64,000 nucleotides of DNA, taken from Mameliella sp. MMSF_3455. GTDB taxonomy: Bacteria > Pseudomonadota > Alphaproteobacteria > Rhodobacterales > Rhodobacteraceae. Shown piece after piece: positions 39,563 to 48,147 of the stretch. Both the position numbers and the translations under genes were made by a program. The notes beneath the pieces were generated by a model that saw only the letters and a program-made list of their open reading frames with translations, did no database searches and had not been told where the DNA came from. Within the stretch, counting starts at the first letter, position 1. Each line of letters begins with the position of its first letter. The stretch covers positions 59,464 through 123,463 of the forward strand of contig NZ_JASHJL010000014.1 in the NCBI RefSeq assembly GCF_030733205.1. Reading direction: 5' to 3'.

Positions 39563-41191
39563 ATGTCTGTCTTTGACGTCAACGAACCGAAGCCCTTTTT
39601 GGGCGGCTGGTGGCGGCCGATCGCGGCCGCGGTGTTCACGGCGGTCGCTTTGGCCCTGGTGAGCTATATCTGGTACGTGGCGTACCGAGACAGCTGCACG
39701 TCCGTTGCCTCCTGGAAGTTCTGCAAATTCTCAAGGCATCTCTTCGAACGCGCCCTGGCCGTTTTCGTGCTCGGCGCGCTCCTTGCCGCCGCCCGGCCGG
39801 TGGCCCTGCGTGGTCTGGCCCATGCGTCGCGATCTGCAACGTCATCCGGCGGTGCGGTCTGGCTGGCTCTCGCGGGTGCGGTCCTGGTTGGTCAGCCCTT
39901 GTTGTTCTGGGGCCTTGATCCCGCGGGATCGGCGCTGCTGGCCTCGGTGACGTCCTGGGCCGCAGGCGTGGCCCTTCTTGCATGCGCCGCTTTGCGATTT
40001 GCTGCACCGTGGTCTGCCTGGGGCGACGTCCTGCGGTCCGAGGGAGGCTGGATCGTCGCGCTCTTCTTGCTGGGCATGGCTCTGCCCGAAATCGGCGACA
40101 CGCTGTTCCCGCTCTGGCACCTGGACATGATCAAGGACGCGACCTTGGCCGCGTCACAGGTGGCGGCGCAACTCGTCGGAATGACGCTTACGGTGGATCC
40201 GGCCGCCTACACGATCGGTCAAGGCGACTTCTTTGTGCGGGTCAACCAGAGCTGTTCGGGCATAGAGGGCTTCGCACTTCTGACCGTGTTCCTGATTGGC
40301 TACACGACCCTGTTTCGCCAGCAAATTGCACCCTTGCGGGTGGCGGCCATCCTGCCTTTCGCCCTGGCATTGTCATGGGTCCTGAATGTGGTTCGGATCA
40401 CCGTCCTGATTTGGATTGGGATCAACGTCTCTCCGACCCTCGCCGTTGAAGGGTTTCACTCTCACGCGGGCTGGTTGATCTTCATTTGCCTGTCGCTCGG
40501 TCTCATTGCCTTTATCCACAACACGGCCTGGTTCCAGCGCGAACGCCAGCCAAGGACGCTGCGACAGCTGCCGCCTCTTACGCAGGATTGGGCCGCCGCC
40601 CGGATCCTGCCCTTCGCGGTCTTCATGTTCACTGCTGTCGTGAGTTCGACCTTCGTGGAGGACCCGACGCTTGCCTATCCCTTGCGCATGGCCGCCATGG
40701 CGGGTGTTCTCTGGATCTTTCGGGCGCCGATCATGGCACTCCGCTGGCGCATTGACCCGTTGGCCGTTGGCTTCGGATTGGCGATAGGGCTGGCCTGGGT
40801 GGTTTTCGCTTCTTCGTCCGCGAACCCTGAGGAACCCTTCGGGCCGGCAAGGATCGGCGGGGCGTTCCTGGTGGTCTGGATAGTATGCCGAATTGTCGGG
40901 ACTTCGCTGATCGTTCCGATCATCGAAGAGCTGTTTTTCCGTTCCTATTTACTGGACCTTCTGGGGGCGGGCCGGTCGCACCTGGCGACGTTCTTCGCCG
41001 TCGGTGTGAGCACAGCCGCTTTCGCTGTTCTGCATGACCGTATGCTCCTCGCCGCGCTTGCGGGGCTGGTATTCGCGGGTCTCGTTCTTCGCCCGTCCGG
41101 CAGATTGGTCGATGCGGTGGTCGCGCACATAGCCGCGAATGTCCTGATCGCGATATGGGCGCTCGCCAGCTCGGACTGGACCATCATCTGA
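39563..41191 (+). CDS. xrtE: Exosortase E fused to a CPBP intramembrane protease (VPEID-CTERM system)
   Basis: A 542-residue polytopic inner-membrane protein. The N-terminal half is an exosortase: catalytic Cys in NQSCSGIEG (C231), Arg in LNVVRIT (R278), His in GFHSHAGW (H299). The C-terminal half (about 350-542) is a CPBP/CAAX-type protease: EELFFR (E455-E456, R460), F487-xxx-H491 and H522-xxx-N526. Exosortases recognise a C-terminal sorting helix and cut or transfer the protein to a surface anchor. The fusion is the known signature of exosortase E. The gene lies right after its likely substrate. Confidence 0.95.
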   Translation: MSVFDVNEPKPFLGGWWRPIAAAVFTAVALALVSYIWYVAYRDSCTSVASWKFCKFSRHLFERALAVFVLGALLAAARPVALRGLAHASRSATSSGGAVWLALAGAVLVGQPLLFWGLDPAGSALLASVTSWAAGVALLACAALRFAAPWSAWGDVLRSEGGWIVALFLLGMALPEIGDTLFPLWHLDMIKDATLAASQVAAQLVGMTLTVDPAAYTIGQGDFFVRVNQSCSGIEGFALLTVFLIGYTTLFRQQIAPLRVAAILPFALALSWVLNVVRITVLIWIGINVSPTLAVEGFHSHAGWLIFICLSLGLIAFIHNTAWFQRERQPRTLRQLPPLTQDWAAARILPFAVFMFTAVVSSTFVEDPTLAYPLRMAAMAGVLWIFRAPIMALRWRIDPLAVGFGLAIGLAWVVFASSSANPEEPFGPARIGGAFLVVWIVCRIVGTSLIVPIIEELFFRSYLLDLLGAGRSHLATFFAVGVSTAAFAVLHDRMLLAALAGLVFAGLVLRPSGRLVDAVVAHIAANVLIAIWALASSDWTII

Positions 41192-41385
41192 ACGCCGGGC
41201 GCAGGGGCGGAAGCCGGGGAGCCATACTCCTGAATCCAACGTGTCGCCTCTCATTATGAATGAAGGAACGGCAGGGGGCTGGTCACTGCCTGCGCTATTT
41301 CGGCGCTGTTCCCTAGATTGATCCCTCGTGCAGCTTTTTCTACCGTTGCGGCATCAATGTCAGGACGCCTGCAAGGAGGAGTGGC

Positions 41386-42135
41386 ATGCGCGCGAAACAA
41401 AAGGCCATTGCTTACGGCGGTTTGCCAGAGTGCAAGTCGTGCCCGGTGCGCACCGTGGGCGTATGTGCCGGAGCGGGTGCGGCGGATCTGCCTTTTCTTG
41501 CGCGCGGCAAGACTTATCGCAGTTTCGCGCCCGGAGAGCGGATCGCGCTGGCCGGGTTGGAATTGGTCGAGGTGGCGACCCTGTTGAGCGGGCTTGCCAC
41601 GATGAGCCGGACGCAGGAACGCGGCACGCGGCAGATTGTAAGCCTGTTACAGCCGGGCGACCTGATCGGCCAACCTTGGCGCGACACGGCGACATTCGAT
41701 GTGGTGGCGCTGACCCATGTCGAGACCTGCGCCTTTCGGGCCAATGCCTTCGAGGAGTTGCTGGAGGCAGTCCCTGGGATGCGGGGCAGCATGATGGAAA
41801 AGGCGCTGGTCGACCTTGACGCTGCGCGGTGCTGGCTGGGGGTGCTGGGGCACAGGACCGCGCGGCAGAAATTGGCCAGCCTTTTGGTCCTGCTTGCCAT
41901 GCGTCAAGCCGCGCCGCCGCCGGACAACGACTGTGTCGTCGACATGATGTTGAGCCGGGAACAGGTGGCCGACCTCTTGTCCATGACCTTCGAGACCGTG
42001 TCGCGGCAGATTGCCGGGCTGGTCCGAGATGACTTGATCCGCCCGGTGACTCGCCGTGTTTTCGAGATTCCGGACCTCCGTGCTCTGATGGTGGCCTCGG
42101 GGGAGGATGCGGATGGTGGTCCGTATCAGGCCTGA
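41386..42135 (+). CDS. FnrL-type oxygen-sensing transcriptional regulator
   Basis: A 249-residue Crp/Fnr-family regulator. Three N-terminal cysteines are spaced as in FnrL (C16-x2-C19-x7-C27) and a fourth lies in the effector domain (C115, HVETCAFR), together enough to hold an oxygen-labile [4Fe-4S] cluster. The C-terminal HTH has MTFETVSRQIAGL, whose E-x-x-S-R set reads the FNR consensus TTGAT-N4-ATCAA. It would switch genes on under low oxygen; a matching site lies before usp at 24891. AGGAGG near 41373 sets the start. It may be the main FnrL or a paralogue. Confidence 0.88.
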   Translation: MRAKQKAIAYGGLPECKSCPVRTVGVCAGAGAADLPFLARGKTYRSFAPGERIALAGLELVEVATLLSGLATMSRTQERGTRQIVSLLQPGDLIGQPWRDTATFDVVALTHVETCAFRANAFEELLEAVPGMRGSMMEKALVDLDAARCWLGVLGHRTARQKLASLLVLLAMRQAAPPPDNDCVVDMMLSREQVADLLSMTFETVSRQIAGLVRDDLIRPVTRRVFEIPDLRALMVASGEDADGGPYQA

Positions 42136-42159
42136 TCCATCCGCTGCCCGGATATGAAG

Positions 42160-42173
42160 GTTGCACAAGCAAC
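42160..42173 (+). promoter_or_regulatory. Inverted repeat upstream of the ABC importer operon
   Basis: GTTGC-ACAA-GCAAC, a perfect 5-bp inverted repeat with a 4-base spacer, lies between the FnrL-type gene and the importer genes. It could be an operator; its regulator is unknown. Confidence 0.3.
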
Positions 42174-42303
42174 GGGCAGATTGCACAGTTTCCCCCAATA
42201 AAGAGGCAGTTGCCTGTCTCGTCGGCATGGGGTGCGTCTGCTGCGTTCCTCTTGCCCACGGGCTGCAGCAGTCTCGCGTCCGGTTGCCAACAGGGAGAGA
42301 CCA

Positions 42304-43311
42304 ATGATCAAACAGACTTTCGCGGCCCTAGCCGCGACCGTCGCGCTGTCCGGTGCGGCACTTGCGGAAACCGCCGTGCCCTTTGCGCTGGACTGGAAGT
42401 TCGAGGGCCCGGCCGCGCCCTATTTCGTCGCCATCGACGATGGCTATTTCGGCGAACAGGATCTGTCGGTCGAAATCACCGCGGGGCAGGGCTCGCTCGA
42501 CGCGATCCCGAAGGTGGCGACCGGGGCCTTTCCGGTTGGCTTTGCCGACATCAACTCGCTGATCAAGTTCCTCGACCAGAACCCCGGCGCGCCGGTGACG
42601 GCGGTCATGATGGTCTACGACAAGCCACCTTTTGCCGTGGTGGGGCGCAAGTCCCTGGGTGTCGAGGCGCCGAAGGACCTCGAAGGCAAGGTGCTGGGCG
42701 CGCCGCCGCCGGATGGGGCCTGGGCACAGTTCCCGGCCTTTGCCTCTGCCAATGACCTGGACATGTCCAAGATCACCGTCGAGCCGGTGGGCTTTCCGAC
42801 GCGTGAACCGATGCTGGCCGAAGGCAATGTGGCCGCGATCACCGGCTTTTCCTTCTCGTCCTACCTGAACCTCGTGCGTCTCGGCGTGCCGGAAGAGGAT
42901 ATCTCGACCATCCTCATGGCCGATCACGGCCTCGAGCTTTATGGCAACGCGATCATCGTCAACACGGACTATGCCGCCGAGAACCCCGAGATCATTACCG
43001 GATTCCTGACCGCCATTGCGGCGGGCTGGAAGGATGCCATCGCCGATCCGGCGGGCGCCATCGAAAGCCTGATGACCCGCAACCCTGCCGCCGACGCGAA
43101 CCTGGAACAGCGCCGCCTGCAACTGTCGATCGACGCAAACGTGCTGACCGACTACGCCGAAACCAACGGCATGGGTGGCATCGACCCGGCCCGCCTGGAC
43201 GCGGCGCTGGAACAGCTGGCCGAGACCTACGAGTTCCAGAACGCGCCCGATGCGTCGCTCTATTTCACCGATGCCTACCTGCCCGATGCTGCGGCACGGA
43301 TGCTGAAGTGA
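42304..43311 (+). CDS. ABC importer substrate-binding protein (NMT1/THI5- or SsuA-like)
   Basis: A 335-residue periplasmic protein. Signal peptide residues 1-22 (FAALAATVALSGAALAETAV). The mature chain opens VPFALDWKFEGPAAPYFVAIDDGYFGEQDLSVEITAGQG, the usual start of the NMT1/THI5 and SsuA/TauA group, which bind pyrimidine thiamine precursors, sulfonates or nitrate. The sequence does not tell which. No riboswitch precedes it, unlike thiB. Neighbouring ATPase and permease genes complete the importer. Confidence 0.85.
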   Translation: MIKQTFAALAATVALSGAALAETAVPFALDWKFEGPAAPYFVAIDDGYFGEQDLSVEITAGQGSLDAIPKVATGAFPVGFADINSLIKFLDQNPGAPVTAVMMVYDKPPFAVVGRKSLGVEAPKDLEGKVLGAPPPDGAWAQFPAFASANDLDMSKITVEPVGFPTREPMLAEGNVAAITGFSFSSYLNLVRLGVPEEDISTILMADHGLELYGNAIIVNTDYAAENPEIITGFLTAIAAGWKDAIADPAGAIESLMTRNPAADANLEQRRLQLSIDANVLTDYAETNGMGGIDPARLDAALEQLAETYEFQNAPDASLYFTDAYLPDAAARMLK

Positions 43312-43374
43312 TCGACTGACCCCGACCCGCGGCGCGTCCCCCGCGCCGCGGGTATCTTGTGCAAGGAGCGCCGC

Positions 43375-44172
43375 GTGTCGCAACCGCTGATCGAGATCAA
43401 GGGCGTGAGGCACGCCTACAAGACCCAGGACGGCCCGCTTCCGGTGCTGGATGGGCTGGAACTGAGCGTGCCAGAGGGCGGCTTTGTCGCCGTCGTCGGC
43501 CCGTCGGGCTGTGGCAAGTCCACCTTGACCCGACTGGTTGCCGGCCTGATGAAACCGGACCAGGGCGAGGTCTGGCTGCATGGAGAGCGGGTCAAGGGGC
43601 CACGCTCGACCGTGGGCATGGCCTTTCAGAACCCCGTCCTTCTGGAATGGCGGACGATCCTGCAGAACGTCATGCTGCCCCTGGAAATCGTTTCGACGAA
43701 GATGACCAAGCGCGAGCAGGAAGAGCGTGCACGGCACCTGCTGGCGCTGGTGGGACTTGAAGGGTTCGAGGACAAGCGCCCCAGCGAATTGTCCGGCGGG
43801 ATGCGCCAGCGCGCGTCCCTGTGCCGGGCCATCGTACACAAACCCGAGGTGCTGATCCTCGACGAACCATTCGGCGCATTGGATGCTTTCACCCGCGAGG
43901 ACCTCTGGCAGACCATGCACAAGGTCAAGGCCGAAGAACCCTTTACCGGCGTGCTCATCACCCACGACCTGCGTGAATCCATCTTTCTTGCCGATCAGGT
44001 CGTGGTCCTGTCGGGCCGTCCGGCGCGGACGCAATACGTCATGGACGTGCACCTGACCGGCGATCGCGACATCGAACACCTTTACACCCCCGAAAGCGCC
44101 GAGGCGTTGAACGTGCTCCGGCGCCAGATCCAGATTGCCCAGGGGCGGTCCCCGGCGGAGGCTGCGCAATGA
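43375..44172 (+). CDS. ABC importer ATPase (nitrate/sulfonate/taurine type)
   Basis: A 265-residue ATP-binding subunit. Walker A GPSGCGKST near residue 42, Q-loop FQNPVLLEWRTILQNV near 84, signature LSGGMRQRASLCRA near 138, Walker B VLILDEPFGALDAFTRE near 157, and switch His in LITHDLRES near 191. The tail (LTGDRDIEHLYTPESAEALNVLRRQIQ) is family-typical. The start is GTG at 43375, eight bases after AAGGAG; an in-frame TTG lies at 43357. The stop overlaps the permease start. Confidence 0.92.
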   Translation: MSQPLIEIKGVRHAYKTQDGPLPVLDGLELSVPEGGFVAVVGPSGCGKSTLTRLVAGLMKPDQGEVWLHGERVKGPRSTVGMAFQNPVLLEWRTILQNVMLPLEIVSTKMTKREQEERARHLLALVGLEGFEDKRPSELSGGMRQRASLCRAIVHKPEVLILDEPFGALDAFTREDLWQTMHKVKAEEPFTGVLITHDLRESIFLADQVVVLSGRPARTQYVMDVHLTGDRDIEHLYTPESAEALNVLRRQIQIAQGRSPAEAAQ

Positions 44173-44930
44173 CCCTGCAAAAGATTCTTGTCCCCATCGC
44201 CGCGATGATCGTCTTCGGCCTGCTGTGGGAACTGCTGGTCTGGGCCAATGGCTGGCCGAACTACGTCATGGCCTCGCCCTCGGATCTGCCGCCGGCCTAT
44301 GCGAAGTACTGGAACCTGTTCCTGGTGATGGGATGGCAGACGCTGTGGCGGACGGTTGTGGGGCTGGTTGTCGCCATCATCTTCGGTGTCCTGATGGGAA
44401 TGGTCATGGGGTTTTCGCGGGTGATGCGCGATGCGCTGTATCCGCTGCTGGTGGGGTTCAACGCGATCCCCAAGGCGACCGTGGTGCCCATCGTCGCGTT
44501 GCTGTTCGTTGGGGCGCATGACTTCAATACCGTGCTGATCGCCTTCATGATCTCGTTCTTTCCGATTGCGGTCTCTGTTTCCATCGGCCTGTCGACGCTG
44601 GAGCCGGAATACCGCGACATCCTGCGGTCGCTTGGCGCATCGCAGACCACGATTTTCTGGAAGATCGCCCTGCCCAAGACCCTGCCGGAGTTCTTTGGCG
44701 CGCTGAAAGTCTCGGTGACGCTGGCCTTTATCGGCACCAACCTGATGGAGATCGTGTCTCCGCACGGTCGAGGGCTGGGCGCGCTTTTCGACAGTGGCAA
44801 GACCAACTCGGACTACCCGTTGATGTTCGCGGTGCTCATCGCGCTCGCGCTCATGGGGATCCTGCTTTATTACGTCGTGGTCGCATTGGAAAAGATCTTC
44901 GCCGGCTGGGCAGAGCGGGCGCCTGGGTGA
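44169..44930 (+). CDS. ABC importer permease (nitrate/sulfonate/taurine type)
   Basis: A 253-residue inner-membrane protein with about six helices. The EAA loop that meets the ATPase is YRDILRSLGASQTTIFWKIALPKTLP near residues 139-164. FNAIPKATVVPIVALLFVG near 98-116 and the terminal helix (LLYYVVVALEKIFAGWAER) match SsuC/TauC-type permeases. The start overlaps the ATPase stop (ATGA), so translation is coupled. Confidence 0.92.
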   Translation: MTLQKILVPIAAMIVFGLLWELLVWANGWPNYVMASPSDLPPAYAKYWNLFLVMGWQTLWRTVVGLVVAIIFGVLMGMVMGFSRVMRDALYPLLVGFNAIPKATVVPIVALLFVGAHDFNTVLIAFMISFFPIAVSVSIGLSTLEPEYRDILRSLGASQTTIFWKIALPKTLPEFFGALKVSVTLAFIGTNLMEIVSPHGRGLGALFDSGKTNSDYPLMFAVLIALALMGILLYYVVVALEKIFAGWAERAPG

Positions 44931-45387
44931 GCCACGGGCCGGTCGGACGGGACTGTTTGCGGCTTTGCCGCAAAGGCGCCCGCCCGCCGACCCGTTTTAG
45001 CGCTTCCAGACTGGCAGGAAGACAGGAAGAGCGCCGATGCCGGTGCCGATCAGTGCCGGGATCGAGAAGGAGAGGATCAGGCCCGCCGGTTCCACCCAAA
45101 TATCGGGCGCTCTTTGCGGCGATAGCGTCACATCTGTTCAAAGGAGGAAGGCACGTCGCCCGGGACCGCACGCGGCCATCGAAAGGCGTTGCGTTGTCCT
45201 GTTCGCCGGTCTGGTGAACCGTCTGCTCGGCGTCCAGAACTGTGCGGGAAGCACCGTGCGGCTTGCGGTTCTGTCGAGGGTGCCGGGAGGTCTGCAGCTT
45301 GGGTTGAAATGCCTGTCCCAGTGGCTCGAAGGTTGAAGCAAGCTTTCGGGCTTTTGCGCGCGGCGGCGCTGTGCCAATGATCCGTTC
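44931..45387. other. Intergenic region; one hydrophobic mini-ORF on the minus strand
   Basis: A 457-base gap without a gene that can be supported. On the minus strand a 44-codon frame (45131 to 44997) starting at a GTG encodes an almost wholly hydrophobic segment (ILSFSIPALIGTGIG, PVFLPVW), which could be one membrane helix or the relic of a membrane-protein end, but has no ribosome site. A plus-strand AAAGGAGG at about 45139 has no start codon after it. Confidence 0.4.
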
Positions 45388-46275
45388 ATGTCACATTCCG
45401 CGCCCCCCTACCTGATCGCCGTGGACGGAGGCGGCTCTGGCTGCCGCGCGGTGGTGGCCAGTTTCGAAGGCCGGGTCCTTGGAGAAGGGCACGCGGGGCC
45501 GGCCAATGCGACCAGTGATCTTGACCAGAGTATCGCCAACACGCGCGTTGCGATTGACGGCGCGCTGGGCTCTGCCAGGCTGGATGCAACGGAGCCTGGG
45601 CGGTTCGTGGCGCACCTGGGCCTTGCCGGCGCGCTGACATCCGAGGTGACAGCGCGGATCGCAAGGGAATGCGGCCTGCCCGATGTGACTGTCGGGGATG
45701 ACCTGGAAACTGCGCTTGCCGGCGCCCTTGGGGCGAGTGACGGCATTCTGGTGTCAGTCGGGACGGGATCCGTCATGGCGGGGCGCCATAGAGGTACGAT
45801 GTCACGGATCGGTGGCTGGGGCCTGAAGGTGTCGGACCAGGCGTCGGGGGCTTGGCTGGGACGCGGCCTGATGGAGCGAACGCTCCTGTGCCACGATGGG
45901 CTTGAACCGCCCTCGGACCTCACCGAGGCCGTGCTTGCGGAGTTCGGTGGCGCGTTGGAAATCGTGGCTTTTGCCGCGCGCGCGACACCGGGCGATTTTG
46001 CGTCTTGGGCGCCGCGTGTCGTTGCCGCCGCAGACAACGATGCGCAGGCGGCGGCATTGATGACAGCAGGGGCGGCTTACCTGGCAAGGGGCGTCGAATT
46101 TCTGGATCCTTCGGGGCAGGCCCCTCTTTGCCTGACCGGCGGGCTTGGGCCGGCATACAGGGCACATCTTTCCAATCTGAAAGGGCGCATGGTTCAGCCA
46201 CAAGGGACGGCCTTGGACGGTGCCCTCCGGCTGGCTGGGGAAGCTGTTCGACGGCGGGCCGGATCTGGTAACTAG
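45388..46275 (+). CDS. BadF/BadG-type N-acetylglucosamine kinase-like protein
   Basis: A 295-residue ASKHA-fold kinase. The phosphate-1 loop is AVDGGGSGCRAVVA near residues 11-24, an acidic catalytic region follows (VTVGDDLETALAGAL near 105), then GILVSVGTGSVMAG near 122 and the adenosine motif CLTGGLGPAYRAHL near 253-266. Such proteins phosphorylate N-acetylglucosamine or related amino sugars, often in cell-wall recycling; in other contexts BadF/G are benzoyl-CoA reductase activators. Single-copy context and size favour the sugar kinase. Confidence 0.85.
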   Translation: MSHSAPPYLIAVDGGGSGCRAVVASFEGRVLGEGHAGPANATSDLDQSIANTRVAIDGALGSARLDATEPGRFVAHLGLAGALTSEVTARIARECGLPDVTVGDDLETALAGALGASDGILVSVGTGSVMAGRHRGTMSRIGGWGLKVSDQASGAWLGRGLMERTLLCHDGLEPPSDLTEAVLAEFGGALEIVAFAARATPGDFASWAPRVVAAADNDAQAAALMTAGAAYLARGVEFLDPSGQAPLCLTGGLGPAYRAHLSNLKGRMVQPQGTALDGALRLAGEAVRRRAGSGN

Positions 46276-46604
46276 CGTATTGGTTGTGCCCATGGGTGCT
46301 GCGCATTTGGGGGGGCGTCAAACCCATGCGCGTCGAGTGTTCGCCTTTAGGATGCGCCACCCGGGCGAAGAGCCATCGCAGCACTGTGCCTTGAACACAA
46401 AGGATGGGACCCAGGCAGCGACAGAAGCCAAATAGCGAGGATCACGAAGGGCGACGCAGCGATGCCAGGGGCGAGAATACGTCAAGCGTCGCGGCCAGGA
46501 TCCTTTGGGAAGGCGTCAAATATGACAGTTTTTTGTCCAATTTGCTGGTCAAATTGGCAGAATGGCGCAAGATATGCTTCTGTTTGGGCTCGGAAGTCTG
46601 GTGG
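46276..46604. other. Intergenic region, no gene seen
   Basis: A 329-base gap. It is moderately AT-richer toward its end. The frame of the next small gene stays open upstream to 46404, so the start of that gene could lie inside it. Confidence 0.4.
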
Positions 46605-46772
46605 ATGGTCAAGGCAATTCGTATTTTTCGCTGCAGTTGCAATCATCGCCTGCGCTATGGCGTGAGCACTTGTCGCTATTGTTTCAATCCCACTCCGATC
46701 TGGAACCGCTGGTGGTTACCTCTTGTTTTGCTGGCCATGATCGGGGCCTGGATCTGGATTAAGAACCTGTGA
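46605..46772 (+). CDS. Zinc-ribbon plus single-helix membrane microprotein
   Basis: A 55-residue protein: a CSC...CRYC set (four Cys in 20 residues, about 10-29) typical of a small zinc ribbon, then NPTPIWNRWW and a hydrophobic helix (LPLVLLAMIGAWIWI) to the end. A GGAAG-like site lies about eight bases before the ATG at 46605. Its function is unknown. The frame is open much further upstream, so the true start could be earlier, but the compact zinc-ribbon-plus-helix layout makes the short form more likely. Confidence 0.5.
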   Translation: MVKAIRIFRCSCNHRLRYGVSTCRYCFNPTPIWNRWWLPLVLLAMIGAWIWIKNL

Positions 46773-46864
46773 CCGGCGGTCGGCGGGATCCTGCCTGACA
46801 CGCGGTTGCAGTTGGTCCGGGTGACGGTCTAGCCTGCGCGCAATAACAAGGCAGGAGACAGGAC

Positions 46865-48112
46865 ATGCGCCTTTCCAGACGGGGTTTTGCACTGGGGGCT
46901 TCGGCGATCTGGCTGGGAGGATGCCTGCCGGGGGGAGGGCTGCCAGAGGTGGCGCGACCCGATCCGGCTCTGGAACCGGGACTGCGCCCGCAGCCCAATC
47001 CCGCCTACGATAGCTGGGTCGCGGAGTTTCGGGCGCGTGCCCGAGAGCGGGGCATCACGGAAACGACTTTGGACCGGGCGTTTCGCGGGCAGGGGTTCCT
47101 GCCGGGCGTGATCGAGCGGGACCGCAACCAGACCGAATTCAGCCGCACGCTGGAGGATTACCTGGCCATTGTCGCGCCAGAGGACAAGGTCAGGTTCGGC
47201 CGGGGGCAATTCGCCAATCAACGCGCAGCGCTGCTGAGGGTCGAGGCAGAGTATGGCGTTCCGGCCAAGGTCATGGCCTCGATCTGGGGGGTCGAAAGCT
47301 ACTTCGGCACCAAGCGTGGGAAGATCCCGGTGATCTCGGCCACGTCGACATTGGCCTGGGAGGGCCGCCGCGGTCGGTTTTTCGAGTCGAACCTGATGGA
47401 TGCCCTGCGGATCGTTCAGACCGGCGACGCACGGCCAGAGCAGTTGGTGGGCAGTTGGGCAGGTGCGATGGGGCACACCCAGCTGATCCCGAACGCCTAC
47501 CAGGAGCATTCGGTCGATTTCGACGGTGATGGCAAACGCGACATCTGGTCGGAAAATCCGATTGATGCGTTCGCCACCACGGCGCGGTTCCTGGCCCGCG
47601 CCGGTTGGCGTCGGGGGCAGCCCTGGGGCATCGAGGTCCGCCTGCCGCAGGGCTATTCCGGCCCCTTGGGACGCAAGAACCGGGCGGCAGTTTCGCGCTT
47701 TCGGGAACTGGGCGTGCGTCCGGCACGAGGCGGTTCTCTGCCCGATCACGGCTCTGCCGCGGTGCTGGCGCCGATGGGCGTGGGCAAGCCTGCCTTCCTT
47801 GTGTTCCACAACTTCAACATGATCCTCCGCTACAACCCCTCAGAGAACTACGGTCTGGCCGTCGGTTACCTGGCGGATCGGCTGGACGGGGCGGGGCCGT
47901 TGGTGGGCGACTTTGGCCGGGACAAGTACGGGCTGACATTGGAGGACCGCAAGGCCTTGCAGCGTGGGCTGACGCGGGCCGGTTTCGATGCGGGCACCCC
48001 GGATGGGGTCATCGGTAAAAAGACCGAGGCGGCGATTACCGCCTACCAACAGTCAAAGGGCCTGGCCGTGACCGGAGAACCGTCGCGCGCCCTGTTGCAG
48101 GCGCTTGGCTGA
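46865..48112 (+). CDS. Lytic murein transglycosylase, MltB family
   Basis: A 415-residue lipoprotein that cleaves peptidoglycan glycan strands. The N-terminus combines a twin-arginine-like motif (SRRGFAL, residues 4-10) with a possible lipobox (LGGC, C20). The catalytic Glu is in ASIWGVESYFG near 137-147, followed by GAMGHTQLIPNAY and FDGDGKRDIW of the slt/MltB domain. The C-terminal 70 residues form a peptidoglycan-binding domain (LTLEDRKALQRGLTRAGFDAGTPDGVIGKKTEAAI). AGGAGAC-like site precedes the ATG. Confidence 0.92.
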   Translation: MRLSRRGFALGASAIWLGGCLPGGGLPEVARPDPALEPGLRPQPNPAYDSWVAEFRARARERGITETTLDRAFRGQGFLPGVIERDRNQTEFSRTLEDYLAIVAPEDKVRFGRGQFANQRAALLRVEAEYGVPAKVMASIWGVESYFGTKRGKIPVISATSTLAWEGRRGRFFESNLMDALRIVQTGDARPEQLVGSWAGAMGHTQLIPNAYQEHSVDFDGDGKRDIWSENPIDAFATTARFLARAGWRRGQPWGIEVRLPQGYSGPLGRKNRAAVSRFRELGVRPARGGSLPDHGSAAVLAPMGVGKPAFLVFHNFNMILRYNPSENYGLAVGYLADRLDGAGPLVGDFGRDKYGLTLEDRKALQRGLTRAGFDAGTPDGVIGKKTEAAITAYQQSKGLAVTGEPSRALLQALG

Positions 48113-48147
48113 AAACGGGCGGCGCCCGGCCAAGAGCCACCGAACAG

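Noticed and set aside
41191..41386. FNR box upstream of the FnrL-type gene
   Set aside because: A TTGAT half-site occurs near 41318 but lacks a matching ATCAA at the four-base spacing.
42328..44169. Minus-strand open frame of 613 codons opposite the ABC importer genes
   Set aside because: Antisense shadow: no ribosome site, no conserved motifs and composition typical of a GC-rich reverse frame.
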